In this document: positions 15,260 through 23,621 of the stretch, in pieces
How the letters are laid out: every line of letters begins with the position of its first letter
How positions within the stretch are numbered: position 1 is the stretch's first letter
Source of the DNA: Campylobacteraceae bacterium
GTDB lineage: Bacteria; Campylobacterota; Campylobacteria; Campylobacterales; Campylobacteraceae
Direction of reading: 5' to 3'
Assembly (NCBI GenBank): GCA_031274495.1
Contig: JAISQB010000091.1
Location: forward strand, 1 to 32,655
DNA length: 32,655 bases
The notes under the pieces: generated by a model
What the model was told of the DNA's origin: nothing
Seen by the model: only the letters and a program-made list of their open reading frames with translations
Database searches by the model: none
Made by a program: the position numbers and the translations under genes

Positions 15260-17889
15260 TTTGCCGCCTTTGCAAGAGAGTCCAGTTCGTCATTGACTTT
15301 TGAGAGCTTAGCTTTGGCGTCGTTAAGGGCGCTTTGATTTTGGGTGATGACCTCTTTGGGGGCGTTGGCTACAAATTTCTCGTTATTTAGCATATTTTCG
15401 AGTTTTGCCACCTCTTTTTCAATCTTTATCTTTTGCGCGTTAAGTCTTTGGACTATCGGCGTCAAATCAACATTTTCAAGCGGTATAAACACTTCCAAGT
15501 TATCGCACACATCGCGCACGGCATTGTCTATCTTGGTAGTCGTAAATGTTATATCTTCAACCTTCGCCAGAAGCTTGATAAAGGACGAAAATGTCTCGTC
15601 AAATTTTTTCTCCCCAAACTTTATCGCCGCCTTTGGTATGAGCCCCGCGATATCAAGCGTCGCTTTGGCGCGGCGTATGCCCACTATCGCCTCGATGATA
15701 AGCGAAAAAGTATCTTCTATCTCGCTATTGCGCGTCAAATCATCAGGGTATGGCTTTATCATTATAGACTCACTCGTTTCAAGTGAAGTGTCGCTTAATT
15801 CTTGATAGAGATACTCTGAGATAAAAGGCATAAAAGGGTGCAAAAGTTTCATAGCCTCTTTGAAAATCGCCCCAAGCTCGCCGATAGCCTCTTTTTGCGC
15901 CTTAGCAAGCTCTATGCCCCAGTCGCAAAACTCATTCCACAAAAAGCGGTAAAGCGTCGTAGCGGCGTCGTTAAATCTATAGCTATCTAAATGCTCTCTC
16001 ACCTCAGATGTCGCGAGATTTAGGCGGCTTTTTATGTAGAGTCCGAGTTTCGTTTTTACCTCGATATCTTTTAAGTCCTTAAAGCTCGCCTCATTTAAAA
16101 GCAAGAATTTTGAGGCGTTAAAAAGTTTATTGGTAAAATTTCTTATCAGTTCAAGCCGCTCTTTGCTTAGCTTGATATCCCGTCCTTGCACCGCCAATAC
16201 CGCCAGCGTGAAGCGCAACGCGTCCGCGCTGTACTCGTTTATCGTGACAAGCGGGTCTATCACATTGCCTTTTGATTTGCTCATCTTTTGACCAAACTCA
16301 TCTCTCACCAATGCGTGCAAGTAGATATTATCAAACGGCAATTTTTTCATAAAATGTTCACCCGAAAACATCATCCTCGCAACCCAGAAAAATAGAATAT
16401 CAAACCCCGTGATGAGGATGGAGTTGGGGTAAAATTCAGCTAAATCGCTTGTCTTAAATTTATCCTTTTCGTGCCCGCCGTTCTCCCAGCCAAGCGTCGA
16501 AAATGGCCAAAGTCCCGAGCTAAACCAAGTATCAAGCACATCGGGGTCTTGACGGAAGTTTTCGGATTGGCATTTGGGGCACGAGCGTGGACTTTCACAT
16601 TCGCTCGCCCACTCGTAGCCGCACTCGTCGCAGTAAAATACAGGTATCCGATGTCCCCACCAAAGCTGCCTTGATATGCACCAATCTTTCAAATCCTTCA
16701 TCCACGCGTTGTAGGAGTTGATCCAGTGCGGGGGGTGGAACTTTGTCAGAGAGTTATTGACCTTCTCTATCGCGCCGTTTGCTATCTCTTTTTTTACAAA
16801 CCACTGTTTGGAGATGTATGGTTCGACTATGTTTTTACATCTGTAGCAGTGTCCCACTTGGTTGGTGTAGTCTTCGATTTTGGCGATATTGCCCGCATTT
16901 TGCAGCGCTTCGACTATCTCGCCTCTTGCTTTTAGCCGCTCTTTGCCCTCGAATGACCCGCAGTAACTGTTTAAAATCCCGCTCTCGTCAAATATCGTGA
17001 TGAACTCCAGATCGTGCCTTTTACCCACTTCATAGTCGTTGATATCGTGCGCGGGGGTTACCTTAACGCAGCCTGTTCCAAACTCCATATCAACGTGGGA
17101 GTCGGCTATCACCTTTATCTCTCGCTCTATCAATGGCAAAATGACGCTTTTACCGATAATATCTCTATATCTCTCATCGTTTGGATTGACCATCACAGCG
17201 GTGTCGCCGAAAAATGTCTCTGGTCGTGTGGTCGCTACCGTGAGATATCCGCCGCCATCTTTTAAGGGGTATTTTAGATAGTACAATTTGCCCTTATGCT
17301 CCTCATACTCGACCTCTATATCGCTAAGCGCCCCGTCGTGCGTGCACCAGTTGACCATATAATTCCCGCGCACTATCAAGCCCTCATCATAAAGCGTCAC
17401 GAAAGCTTTTCTCACGGCAGATTTTAACCCCTCATCCATAGTAAAGCGCTCTCTGCTCCACGCGGGACTTGCGCCCAATTTTCGTAGCTGCCTTGTTATC
17501 TCGCCGCCGCTGTGGGCTTTCCACTCCCACACTTTTTGCAAAAACTGTTCTTGACCTATCTCCTCTTTTTTTATTCCCTGTGCTAATAGCTGCTTTTCAA
17601 CAACATTTTGCGTCGCGATACCCGCGTGGTCGGTGCCGGGCTGCCAGAGCGTTTTGTATCCGTCCATTCTTTTGAAGCGCGTTAGGATATCCTGCAAAGT
17701 AAAAGTGAGCGCGTGTCCTATGTGGAGGCTTCCCGTGACATTGGGAGGGGGCATCATAATGGAGAAAAATTTATCCTTTTTTTGTATATTTTTGTTACCC
17801 TCTACCTCAAAATATCCTCTATCTTCCCAAATTTTATAATAACTCTCTTCTATATTTTTCGGCTCATACGAAGCTGCTTTTTCGCCCAT
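15256..17889 (-). CDS. valS: Valyl-tRNA synthetase
   Basis: 'PPPNVTGSLHIGHAL' (HIGH), 'KMSKSKGNVIDPL' (KMSKS), 'GTDHAGIATQNVVEK', C-terminal coiled coil. Confidence 0.97.
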   Translation of the reverse strand: MGEKAASYEPKNIEESYYKIWEDRGYFEVEGNKNIQKKDKFFSIMMPPPNVTGSLHIGHALTFTLQDILTRFKRMDGYKTLWQPGTDHAGIATQNVVEKQLLAQGIKKEEIGQEQFLQKVWEWKAHSGGEITRQLRKLGASPAWSRERFTMDEGLKSAVRKAFVTLYDEGLIVRGNYMVNWCTHDGALSDIEVEYEEHKGKLYYLKYPLKDGGGYLTVATTRPETFFGDTAVMVNPNDERYRDIIGKSVILPLIEREIKVIADSHVDMEFGTGCVKVTPAHDINDYEVGKRHDLEFITIFDESGILNSYCGSFEGKERLKARGEIVEALQNAGNIAKIEDYTNQVGHCYRCKNIVEPYISKQWFVKKEIANGAIEKVNNSLTKFHPPHWINSYNAWMKDLKDWCISRQLWWGHRIPVFYCDECGYEWASECESPRSCPKCQSENFRQDPDVLDTWFSSGLWPFSTLGWENGGHEKDKFKTSDLAEFYPNSILITGFDILFFWVARMMFSGEHFMKKLPFDNIYLHALVRDEFGQKMSKSKGNVIDPLVTINEYSADALRFTLAVLAVQGRDIKLSKERLELIRNFTNKLFNASKFLLLNEASFKDLKDIEVKTKLGLYIKSRLNLATSEVREHLDSYRFNDAATTLYRFLWNEFCDWGIELAKAQKEAIGELGAIFKEAMKLLHPFMPFISEYLYQELSDTSLETSESIMIKPYPDDLTRNSEIEDTFSLIIEAIVGIRRAKATLDIAGLIPKAAIKFGEKKFDETFSSFIKLLAKVEDITFTTTKIDNAVRDVCDNLEVFIPLENVDLTPIVQRLNAQKIKIEKEVAKLENMLNNEKFVANAPKEVITQNQSALNDAKAKLSKVNDELDSLAKAAN

Positions 17890-18046
17890 TTTTTAACCTT
17901 GGTTTTAATTTTAAAAGCCCCAATTTTACTCAAAAAGTACTAAAAAACGGCTTTACGCTTGGTACGGCGCGGCTTATAGTTGTTTTTATAAAAAAATTGC
18001 TAAAATGGCTGAATTTCTTTAAACAAGGTACAATAAAGGATAGAGT

Positions 18047-18544
18047 ATGAAAAAGTTCCTCATCTCGCTCTTCTCTTGGGTGTGCGTTTTTCTTGTTGGC
18101 GGCTTAAATGCTGCCGAGTTTGACTCTTCAAAAGTTAAAAGCTACGAAAAAAAGTGTACCGCTAAGTCGGCAGACGGCTGTTTTTATCTTGGCGTTGCCT
18201 ACTTTTTGGGCGAGGGCTTCGAGAAAAATGACGCCAAAGCGCTTGACTTTTTCAAAAAAGCCGACGAATTTAAGCCAAACAACCCCCTTTATATCTCCAC
18301 GATAGCGCGTATGTACTATTATGATTACAAAACGGAGGGCGGCACTACTTTGGACGAGGCTATCAAACTGTTCGATAGAGCCTGTAAACTAAAAGACGCC
18401 GAGAGCTGTTTTGAGCTTGGGGAGATATATAATTTTGATAGCTCCAAATTCGACAATTCCAAAGCTGCCTCATACTACAAACTCTCCTGCAATCTCAAAG
18501 ATATGGATGGATGTTTGAAGCTGCGCAGTCTAAAAGATAGATAG
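18047..18544 (+). CDS. Secreted Sel1-like repeat (TPR-like) protein
   Basis: Signal peptide. Repeats 'CTAKSADGCFYLGVAYFLGEGFEKNDAKALDFFKKA' and 'CKLKDAESCFELGEIY...AASYYKLSCNLKDMDGC' with paired Cys. Confidence 0.8.
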   Translation: MKKFLISLFSWVCVFLVGGLNAAEFDSSKVKSYEKKCTAKSADGCFYLGVAYFLGEGFEKNDAKALDFFKKADEFKPNNPLYISTIARMYYYDYKTEGGTTLDEAIKLFDRACKLKDAESCFELGEIYNFDSSKFDNSKAASYYKLSCNLKDMDGCLKLRSLKDR

Positions 18545-18549
18545 CCAAA

Positions 18550-19272
18550 TTGAAATCTTTTAGAAGCCAAGTTATGGAAGAGCTTTTTAAATACGCTTCC
18601 GCCCCTTACGCCACCCATCATATGAACTTTTTTAAGTGCTTTGAGGGCGGCTACGGTGATATAAACGATACATTTTGCGGTGCTGACGCCAAAGGTATGA
18701 GGCTTACGGCAAAAAAGTTTTACCGCGACGCTACCCTTGATGACATATCCTCGCTCTTAAAAGAACGGTTGCACGAGGCAAGAACTGCCGCTCTTATGAT
18801 GCTTTGCGAGAAATTTAACAAAGCGGATGATGAAGAAAAAAAGCGAATAGTCGAAGTCTATCTTAAAAATACGAGATATATTAACAACTGGGATTTGGTG
18901 GATATATCCGTTTATAAGATTTTGGGTAGGTATTGCCACGAGATTGGCGACTGCTCTGTGCTTCGCACTCTGTCAAAAAGCGGATTTTTGTGGGAAGAGC
19001 GGATGAGCGTGGTGGCAAATTGGTATCTGATACACAAAGGCGAGTTTAGTCTGATAGTAGAGCTTTGCGAAAAGTTTTTGACACACAAACACGACCTAAT
19101 GCACAAAGCGTGCGGCTGGATGCTAAGAGAGATGGGCAAAGTCTCATCCGAGGGCAACGCGAAACTCTTAGACTTTTTAACCAAACACCGCCTCCAAATG
19201 CCCCGCACGATGTTAAGATATGCTTTAGAGCGGTTGAGCACAGAACAAAAAGCATATTTTATGAAAAAGTAG
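18550..19272 (+). CDS. DNA alkylation repair (AlkD-like HEAT repeat) protein
   Basis: 'INNWDLVDISVYKILG', 'KSGFLWEERMSVVANWYLIHKGE', 'DLMHKACGWMLREMGK'. TTG start. Confidence 0.85.
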   Translation: MKSFRSQVMEELFKYASAPYATHHMNFFKCFEGGYGDINDTFCGADAKGMRLTAKKFYRDATLDDISSLLKERLHEARTAALMMLCEKFNKADDEEKKRIVEVYLKNTRYINNWDLVDISVYKILGRYCHEIGDCSVLRTLSKSGFLWEERMSVVANWYLIHKGEFSLIVELCEKFLTHKHDLMHKACGWMLREMGKVSSEGNAKLLDFLTKHRLQMPRTMLRYALERLSTEQKAYFMKK

Positions 19273-19277
19273 GGCAA

Positions 19278-19475
19278 ATGGCGCAAGTAAGCTCTTGGGA
19301 CTGCTCACATCTTATAAACCAAAAGTGCGATTTGCTGAAAAAAGAGTGCTCCCCGGGAGAGAAAGGGTGCGTACTCTACGGCAAAGCGAAATTTGCCAAT
19401 GAAGAGACCGCCTCAAATGAAGCATACGACAGGCGCGCAAAAGATGTAAAGGATGAGGTTGATCTTACCAAATAA
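19278..19475 (+). CDS. Small conserved-looking Cys-rich protein (65 aa)
   Basis: MAQVSSWDCSHLINQKCDLLKKECSPGEKGCVLYGKAKF... Internal start of track ORF 19065-19475. Four Cys in the first 31 residues. Tightly packed between neighbours. Confidence 0.6.
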   Translation: MAQVSSWDCSHLINQKCDLLKKECSPGEKGCVLYGKAKFANEETASNEAYDRRAKDVKDEVDLTK

Positions 19476-20151
19476 GACCCGCGCTAAAGCCGCCCTGCTT
19501 TTTATATCTATAGTGCTCGTTTTTAGCGTGATCTCCATCGCCATACAATACTACATATATAAAGTTCTCTCCGCCGCCCTCCCTTTGGCTGAAAGTTCTT
19601 GCATAGAGTGCCATATATATAAAATTTTCTCGGATTATTCTCGAAAGAGTATTGAAGATGCGGCTGGCGCCTACTTTGTGTTTTTGTCTGTTTTATTCTT
19701 TATAGAGGTGGTCTGCGTCGCTTCGTTTTTGATGTGGTTTTACAGGGCGTACGGCAACTTATATAAAAAAGCCGGTAGATTAAAATATGCAAAGGGTTGG
19801 GCTTTTGGAGGGTGGATCGTGCCGCTTTTAAATCTTTATATGCCCTTTTTGATGATACGGGAGCTGTTTCAAAAAACGGCAGAGTTATTAAAAGACTCTC
19901 CCGCCAAAATAGTTATCAGTCGTCATAAAATTTCGATTTGGTGGTTTTTGTGGATACTAAATTGGTATGTCAATATACGGATTTTGATGGCGCATAAAAA
20001 AGCAGAGGATTTGGAGCAGTATTTGGGCGCATTGGGTATACAGATATTCTCTACGGCTATTTTTATTCTTTTGTTGGCTAAGACGATACATCTCATACTC
20101 ACATGCTCCAAAGCAGAAACGCAGCTTTTTGAGGAGAGCGCGCAGGGTTAA
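19453..20151 (+). CDS. DUF4328-like integral membrane protein
   Basis: Several TM segments. 'RLKYAKGWAFGGWIVPLLNLYMPFLMIRELF' is DUF4328-like. Confidence 0.65.
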   Translation: MRLILPNKTRAKAALLFISIVLVFSVISIAIQYYIYKVLSAALPLAESSCIECHIYKIFSDYSRKSIEDAAGAYFVFLSVLFFIEVVCVASFLMWFYRAYGNLYKKAGRLKYAKGWAFGGWIVPLLNLYMPFLMIRELFQKTAELLKDSPAKIVISRHKISIWWFLWILNWYVNIRILMAHKKAEDLEQYLGALGIQIFSTAIFILLLAKTIHLILTCSKAETQLFEESAQG

Positions 20152-20218
20152 GGGGCGGGATATTTTGAATATTAAGCCGTATCCTGCTATCCTTTCAGCT
20201 TTTGAAAAAGGATAGATT

Positions 20219-22249
20219 TTGCCTCTCTCACGACTAAATCAAGAGCAATTTGCCGCCGCCACCGCACCGTTCGGACACAACCTCGTCATCGCCTCTGCGG
20301 GGACGGGCAAAACTTCCACGATAGTAGCGCGCATAGCCCATCTTCTGCAAAAAGGGGTCAGGGCGGAAGAGATTTTACTGCTCACATTTACCAATAAAGC
20401 CGCAAGTGAAATGATAGAACGCGTGGCACGATATTTTGATAACGAAACGGTAAAAAAGATAGAGTCGGGCACATTTCACGCGATAAGCTACAAGCTCTTA
20501 AAAAGAATCGGCAAAAACATCTCATTAAAACAGCCAAGAGAGCTTAAGATACTGTTAAAAGCTATACACGCCAAAAGGCGTTTTTCTCACATAGACTCAC
20601 CCGTCAAGCCCTATCAAGCCTCATATCTGTACGACCTTTTTTCACTATATCAAAACTCCGAAGTTCATCTATCTTTTAGTGAATGGCTGAAAAACAACGA
20701 GAGCGAACATAGCGTCTATTTTGATATATATGAGGATATTTTGGAGGAGTTTCAAAGCGAAAAGAGGGCGTTTTCGTATGTGGATTTTAACGACCTGCTG
20801 ATATTTTTGCGCAATGAGCTCAAAGGCGATACGGGGCTGTTTTTCAAAGAGATTTTGATAGACGAGTACCAAGATACGAACACTCTGCAAGGCTCGCTTA
20901 TCAAGGCGTTTAAATGCGACAGCGTATTTTGCGTGGGGGATTACGACCAGAGTATCTACGCGTTTAACGGGGCAAATATCAAAATCATCGGCACATTCAA
21001 AGAGCGCTACGCCGACGCCAATATCTTCACGCTCGATAAAAATTACCGCTCGTCGCAGATGATACTTTCACTGGCAAACAGGGTCATAGAAAAAAACCCG
21101 CGCCTCTATCCAAAAGAGCTCAAAGTGACGCGTGAGGGGACATTTGACGACCCCAAACTGCTCATCTACAGCGAACTTTTCGAGCAGTATCAAGGCGTTG
21201 CCGCAAAGATACAAGCCTCCAAAACCCCGCCGCACGATATAGCGGTCATCTTCAGAAACAACTCCAGCGCGGACGGCATAGAGGCGAGTTTAAGGGAGCT
21301 TGGCATCAAGTGCAAACGCAAAGGCAGCAGCAGCTTTTTTGACTCTATGGAGGTAAAGGCGATGCTGGATTTGATGAGTCTGTTTATCAATCCAAAAGAT
21401 ATGATGGCGTTTATACATATATTTGAGTATGCCAAGGGTGTGGGGGCGGCGTTTTCCAAAGAGCTTTTCGACGCGCTTTTGGAGATAGGCGACGGGGATA
21501 TAAAAGAGGCGTTTTTTAAGCCAAAAGATGTAGAAAATCCGTTCAAAAAGAAGGTCAAAAATACGCAGCTTGGGCTCTTTGACGATATACACGATAATAT
21601 AGGAAGCGTTGGTAGGTTTTATCATCTGGGGTTTGACGAGAGTTTTCTATCAAATCCGATATTGAAAAATTCGCGTATCAATGAAGAGACGGCGAAATTT
21701 ATCCACCATTTTTACAAATTTTTGAAAGAAAGCCGCACGATAAAACTACCGCTTAGCCTATGCGAACACGCGATGAATTCACGCGTTTTTGAAGAGATAA
21801 CGAACCTTTTGGCTAAAAAAAGAGGCACGCTAAAAGACGGCAACATAGATGAAAAATTGGTCGGCGAAGCAAAAGAGAGGATAATGCGCAAAGCGTGGCT
21901 ACTAAAAGACCTATCGAAAAACTACCGCGACATCCCAAGTTTCCTAAATGCCCTCACACTTGGCAGCAGCGAAATGAGCGAGGGCGAGGGCATTAATCTC
22001 TTAAGTATCCACGCCAGCAAAGGGTTAGAGTTCAAAGAGGTCTATGTCGTAGACCTAATGGACGGACGCTTCCCCAACCGCAAACTAATGTCAATGGGCG
22101 GCAGCTTAGAAGAAGAACGCAGACTATTCTACGTAGCCGCCACCAGAGCCAAAGACCGATTATTCCTATCCTACGCCAAATACGACAGGATAAAAAAGAC
22201 AGAGTATGTGATGTCCCAATTCCTCAATGAGGCGGGGTTCAGTTCTTAG
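20219..22249 (+). CDS. UvrD/Rep-family ATP-dependent DNA helicase
   Basis: 'LNQEQFAAATAP', 'ASAGTGKTSTIVARIAHLL', 'LTFTNKAASEM', 'ILIDEYQDTN', 'VGDYDQSIYAFNGA', 'LLSIHASKGLEFKEVYV', 'EERRLFYVAATRAKDRLFLSY'. TTG start. Confidence 0.95.
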   Translation: MPLSRLNQEQFAAATAPFGHNLVIASAGTGKTSTIVARIAHLLQKGVRAEEILLLTFTNKAASEMIERVARYFDNETVKKIESGTFHAISYKLLKRIGKNISLKQPRELKILLKAIHAKRRFSHIDSPVKPYQASYLYDLFSLYQNSEVHLSFSEWLKNNESEHSVYFDIYEDILEEFQSEKRAFSYVDFNDLLIFLRNELKGDTGLFFKEILIDEYQDTNTLQGSLIKAFKCDSVFCVGDYDQSIYAFNGANIKIIGTFKERYADANIFTLDKNYRSSQMILSLANRVIEKNPRLYPKELKVTREGTFDDPKLLIYSELFEQYQGVAAKIQASKTPPHDIAVIFRNNSSADGIEASLRELGIKCKRKGSSSFFDSMEVKAMLDLMSLFINPKDMMAFIHIFEYAKGVGAAFSKELFDALLEIGDGDIKEAFFKPKDVENPFKKKVKNTQLGLFDDIHDNIGSVGRFYHLGFDESFLSNPILKNSRINEETAKFIHHFYKFLKESRTIKLPLSLCEHAMNSRVFEEITNLLAKKRGTLKDGNIDEKLVGEAKERIMRKAWLLKDLSKNYRDIPSFLNALTLGSSEMSEGEGINLLSIHASKGLEFKEVYVVDLMDGRFPNRKLMSMGGSLEEERRLFYVAATRAKDRLFLSYAKYDRIKKTEYVMSQFLNEAGFSS

Positions 22250-22272
22250 CATTATGCCCAGAATGACCACAC

Positions 22273-22430
22273 TCTCCGTCATTTCCGCAAAGGCGGGAAT
22301 CCAAACTAAACAATGCAACAATTCAAAGAAAATATCGGATTGGAAATCATCCATAAAATGCATACGGTTTTTAGTAAAAAGAGGTACTTCGCTTAATTTG
22401 GATTCCCGCCTGCACAGGAATGACGGAAGA
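22273..22430. mobile_element. MITE-like composite: inverted pair of about 36-bp dispersed repeats around about 86 bp of A/T-rich sequence
   Basis: 22273-22308 (tctccgtcatttccgcaaaggcgggaatccaaacta) is the imperfect reverse complement of 22395-22430 (atttggattcccgcctgcacaggaatgacggaaga). Confidence 0.55.
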
Positions 22431-23013
22431 GATGGCAACGACAAAGAAGAGCGGATTTTCGCGCTTTGTGTTATCGTTGTATGGAAAAGACAAAAAGATG
22501 AGTGTCATTATCACAGCACAAATCATCCCCTTTTTCCCTGCCATAATTACACATGCAATCCTCAATGGCAAAAAAACAATAGATATATAAAATAATTATA
22601 CATTAGCCAAGTGCGCTTAAAAGAGAGGCTTTTTAGCTATTTTATTATCAAAGCTTTATTGTCTTGTTTAAAATAGCGGCAATATAAAAAAGTCATATTT
22701 TTTGAGTAAACTAAAAACAATAGACAAAAAAAGTTTGGTTTCGGCAACTTGTTCTTATGTTGGTCTGAAGCTTTAGACACCCTTATCTTTGATAAATTCC
22801 TCAAAAGATGACATTACAAATACGCCGCTTTTTTGCTAACTTAAATTTCACCTTAAGCAAAACTGTCAAATTTACGATAGATTTATTTAGTCATTAAATA
22901 CCATTTGTCAAATTGTCTTAAAAAATAAAATATCAGTTCTATATATATCGCAAAATTTTAATTTTACTTATCTTTAGTTAGTATGGGTACAGATTTGAGA
23001 TAAGGAGACGGAT

Positions 23014-23061
23014 ATGTTAAAGTTCTTATCAAACAGTTCAATTTCGTTTTTGAGTAAGGTA
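23014..23061 (+). pseudogene. Truncated duplicate of the 5' coding end of the giant lipoprotein gene
   Basis: Encodes MLKFLSNSSISFLSKV versus MLKFLSNNSVLFLSKV at 23622, mostly third-position differences. Similarity stops abruptly after the 16th codon. Confidence 0.65.
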
Positions 23062-23333
23062 GACAGCGGTTACAAATATAACTATACAGCCGCAAATAAC
23101 ACCTCAAAAATGGCTCCCAATGCCGCATCCAAGCAAAAGCAAAAAGCCAGAATGAACGAGAGGACATGCCGCTCTTCGCATATATTTCGTTACCATTCAA
23201 ATAGAAGCGTGAGCACGAAAGGATGCAGAGACCCATCCCAAAGCTTTCGCAACAATACAGGTGAAAATCCGCCGCGAGAAGCATCTGTCATGAAGATAGG
23301 CGGCAGTCCGCCGACAAACCAACACGTACAACT

Positions 23334-23409
23334 CCCCCATAAGCGGGTATCCTGCCTTCACAACGCTTTGTGTTTGACTCCTTTTATTCAGGATGCCCAC
23401 TTATGGGGG
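23334..23409. repeat. Hairpin repeat copy A upstream of the giant gene
   Basis: CCCCCATAAGCGGGTATCCTG (23334-23354) / CAGGATGCCCACTTATGGGGG (23389-23409), 2 mismatches in 21. Confidence 0.85.
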
Positions 23410-23459
23410 AATGATAACTTAAAAATGGGACTTTACCCCTCTCCCAAAATATCATTCCC
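23407..23459. repeat. Hairpin GGGAATGATA ... TATCATTCCC
   Basis: Perfect 10-bp arms, 23407-23416 and 23450-23459, directly abutting copy A. Confidence 0.6.
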
Positions 23460-23512
23460 TCATCCCTTTCATCACCCCTCCAAAGCACAACAAGCAAAAG
23501 CTCACACTTTGT

Positions 23513-23600
23513 CCCACATAGGCGGGTATCCGGAATGCCAAACATCCTTGAACAAGACTTTGTATTTCGCTCCTTTTTTTCGGATATCCGCCTATGTGGG
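23513..23600. repeat. Hairpin repeat copy B immediately upstream of the giant gene
   Basis: CCCACATAGGCGGGTATCCG (23513-23532) / CGGATATCCGCCTATGTGGG (23581-23600), 1 mismatch in 20. Confidence 0.85.
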
Positions 23601-23621
23601 AAAGGATATAAGGGGGCTTAA

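Noticed and set aside
19065-19277. N-terminal extension of the 136-aa track ORF 19065-19475
   Set aside because: This part overlaps the AlkD-like gene out of frame; the internal ATG at 19278 gives the plausible 65-aa protein.
22964-23284. Minus-strand ORF of 106 aa
   Set aside because: Overlaps the duplicated 5' gene remnant, has Cys/aromatic-rich composition typical of non-coding frames, and no recognisable domain.
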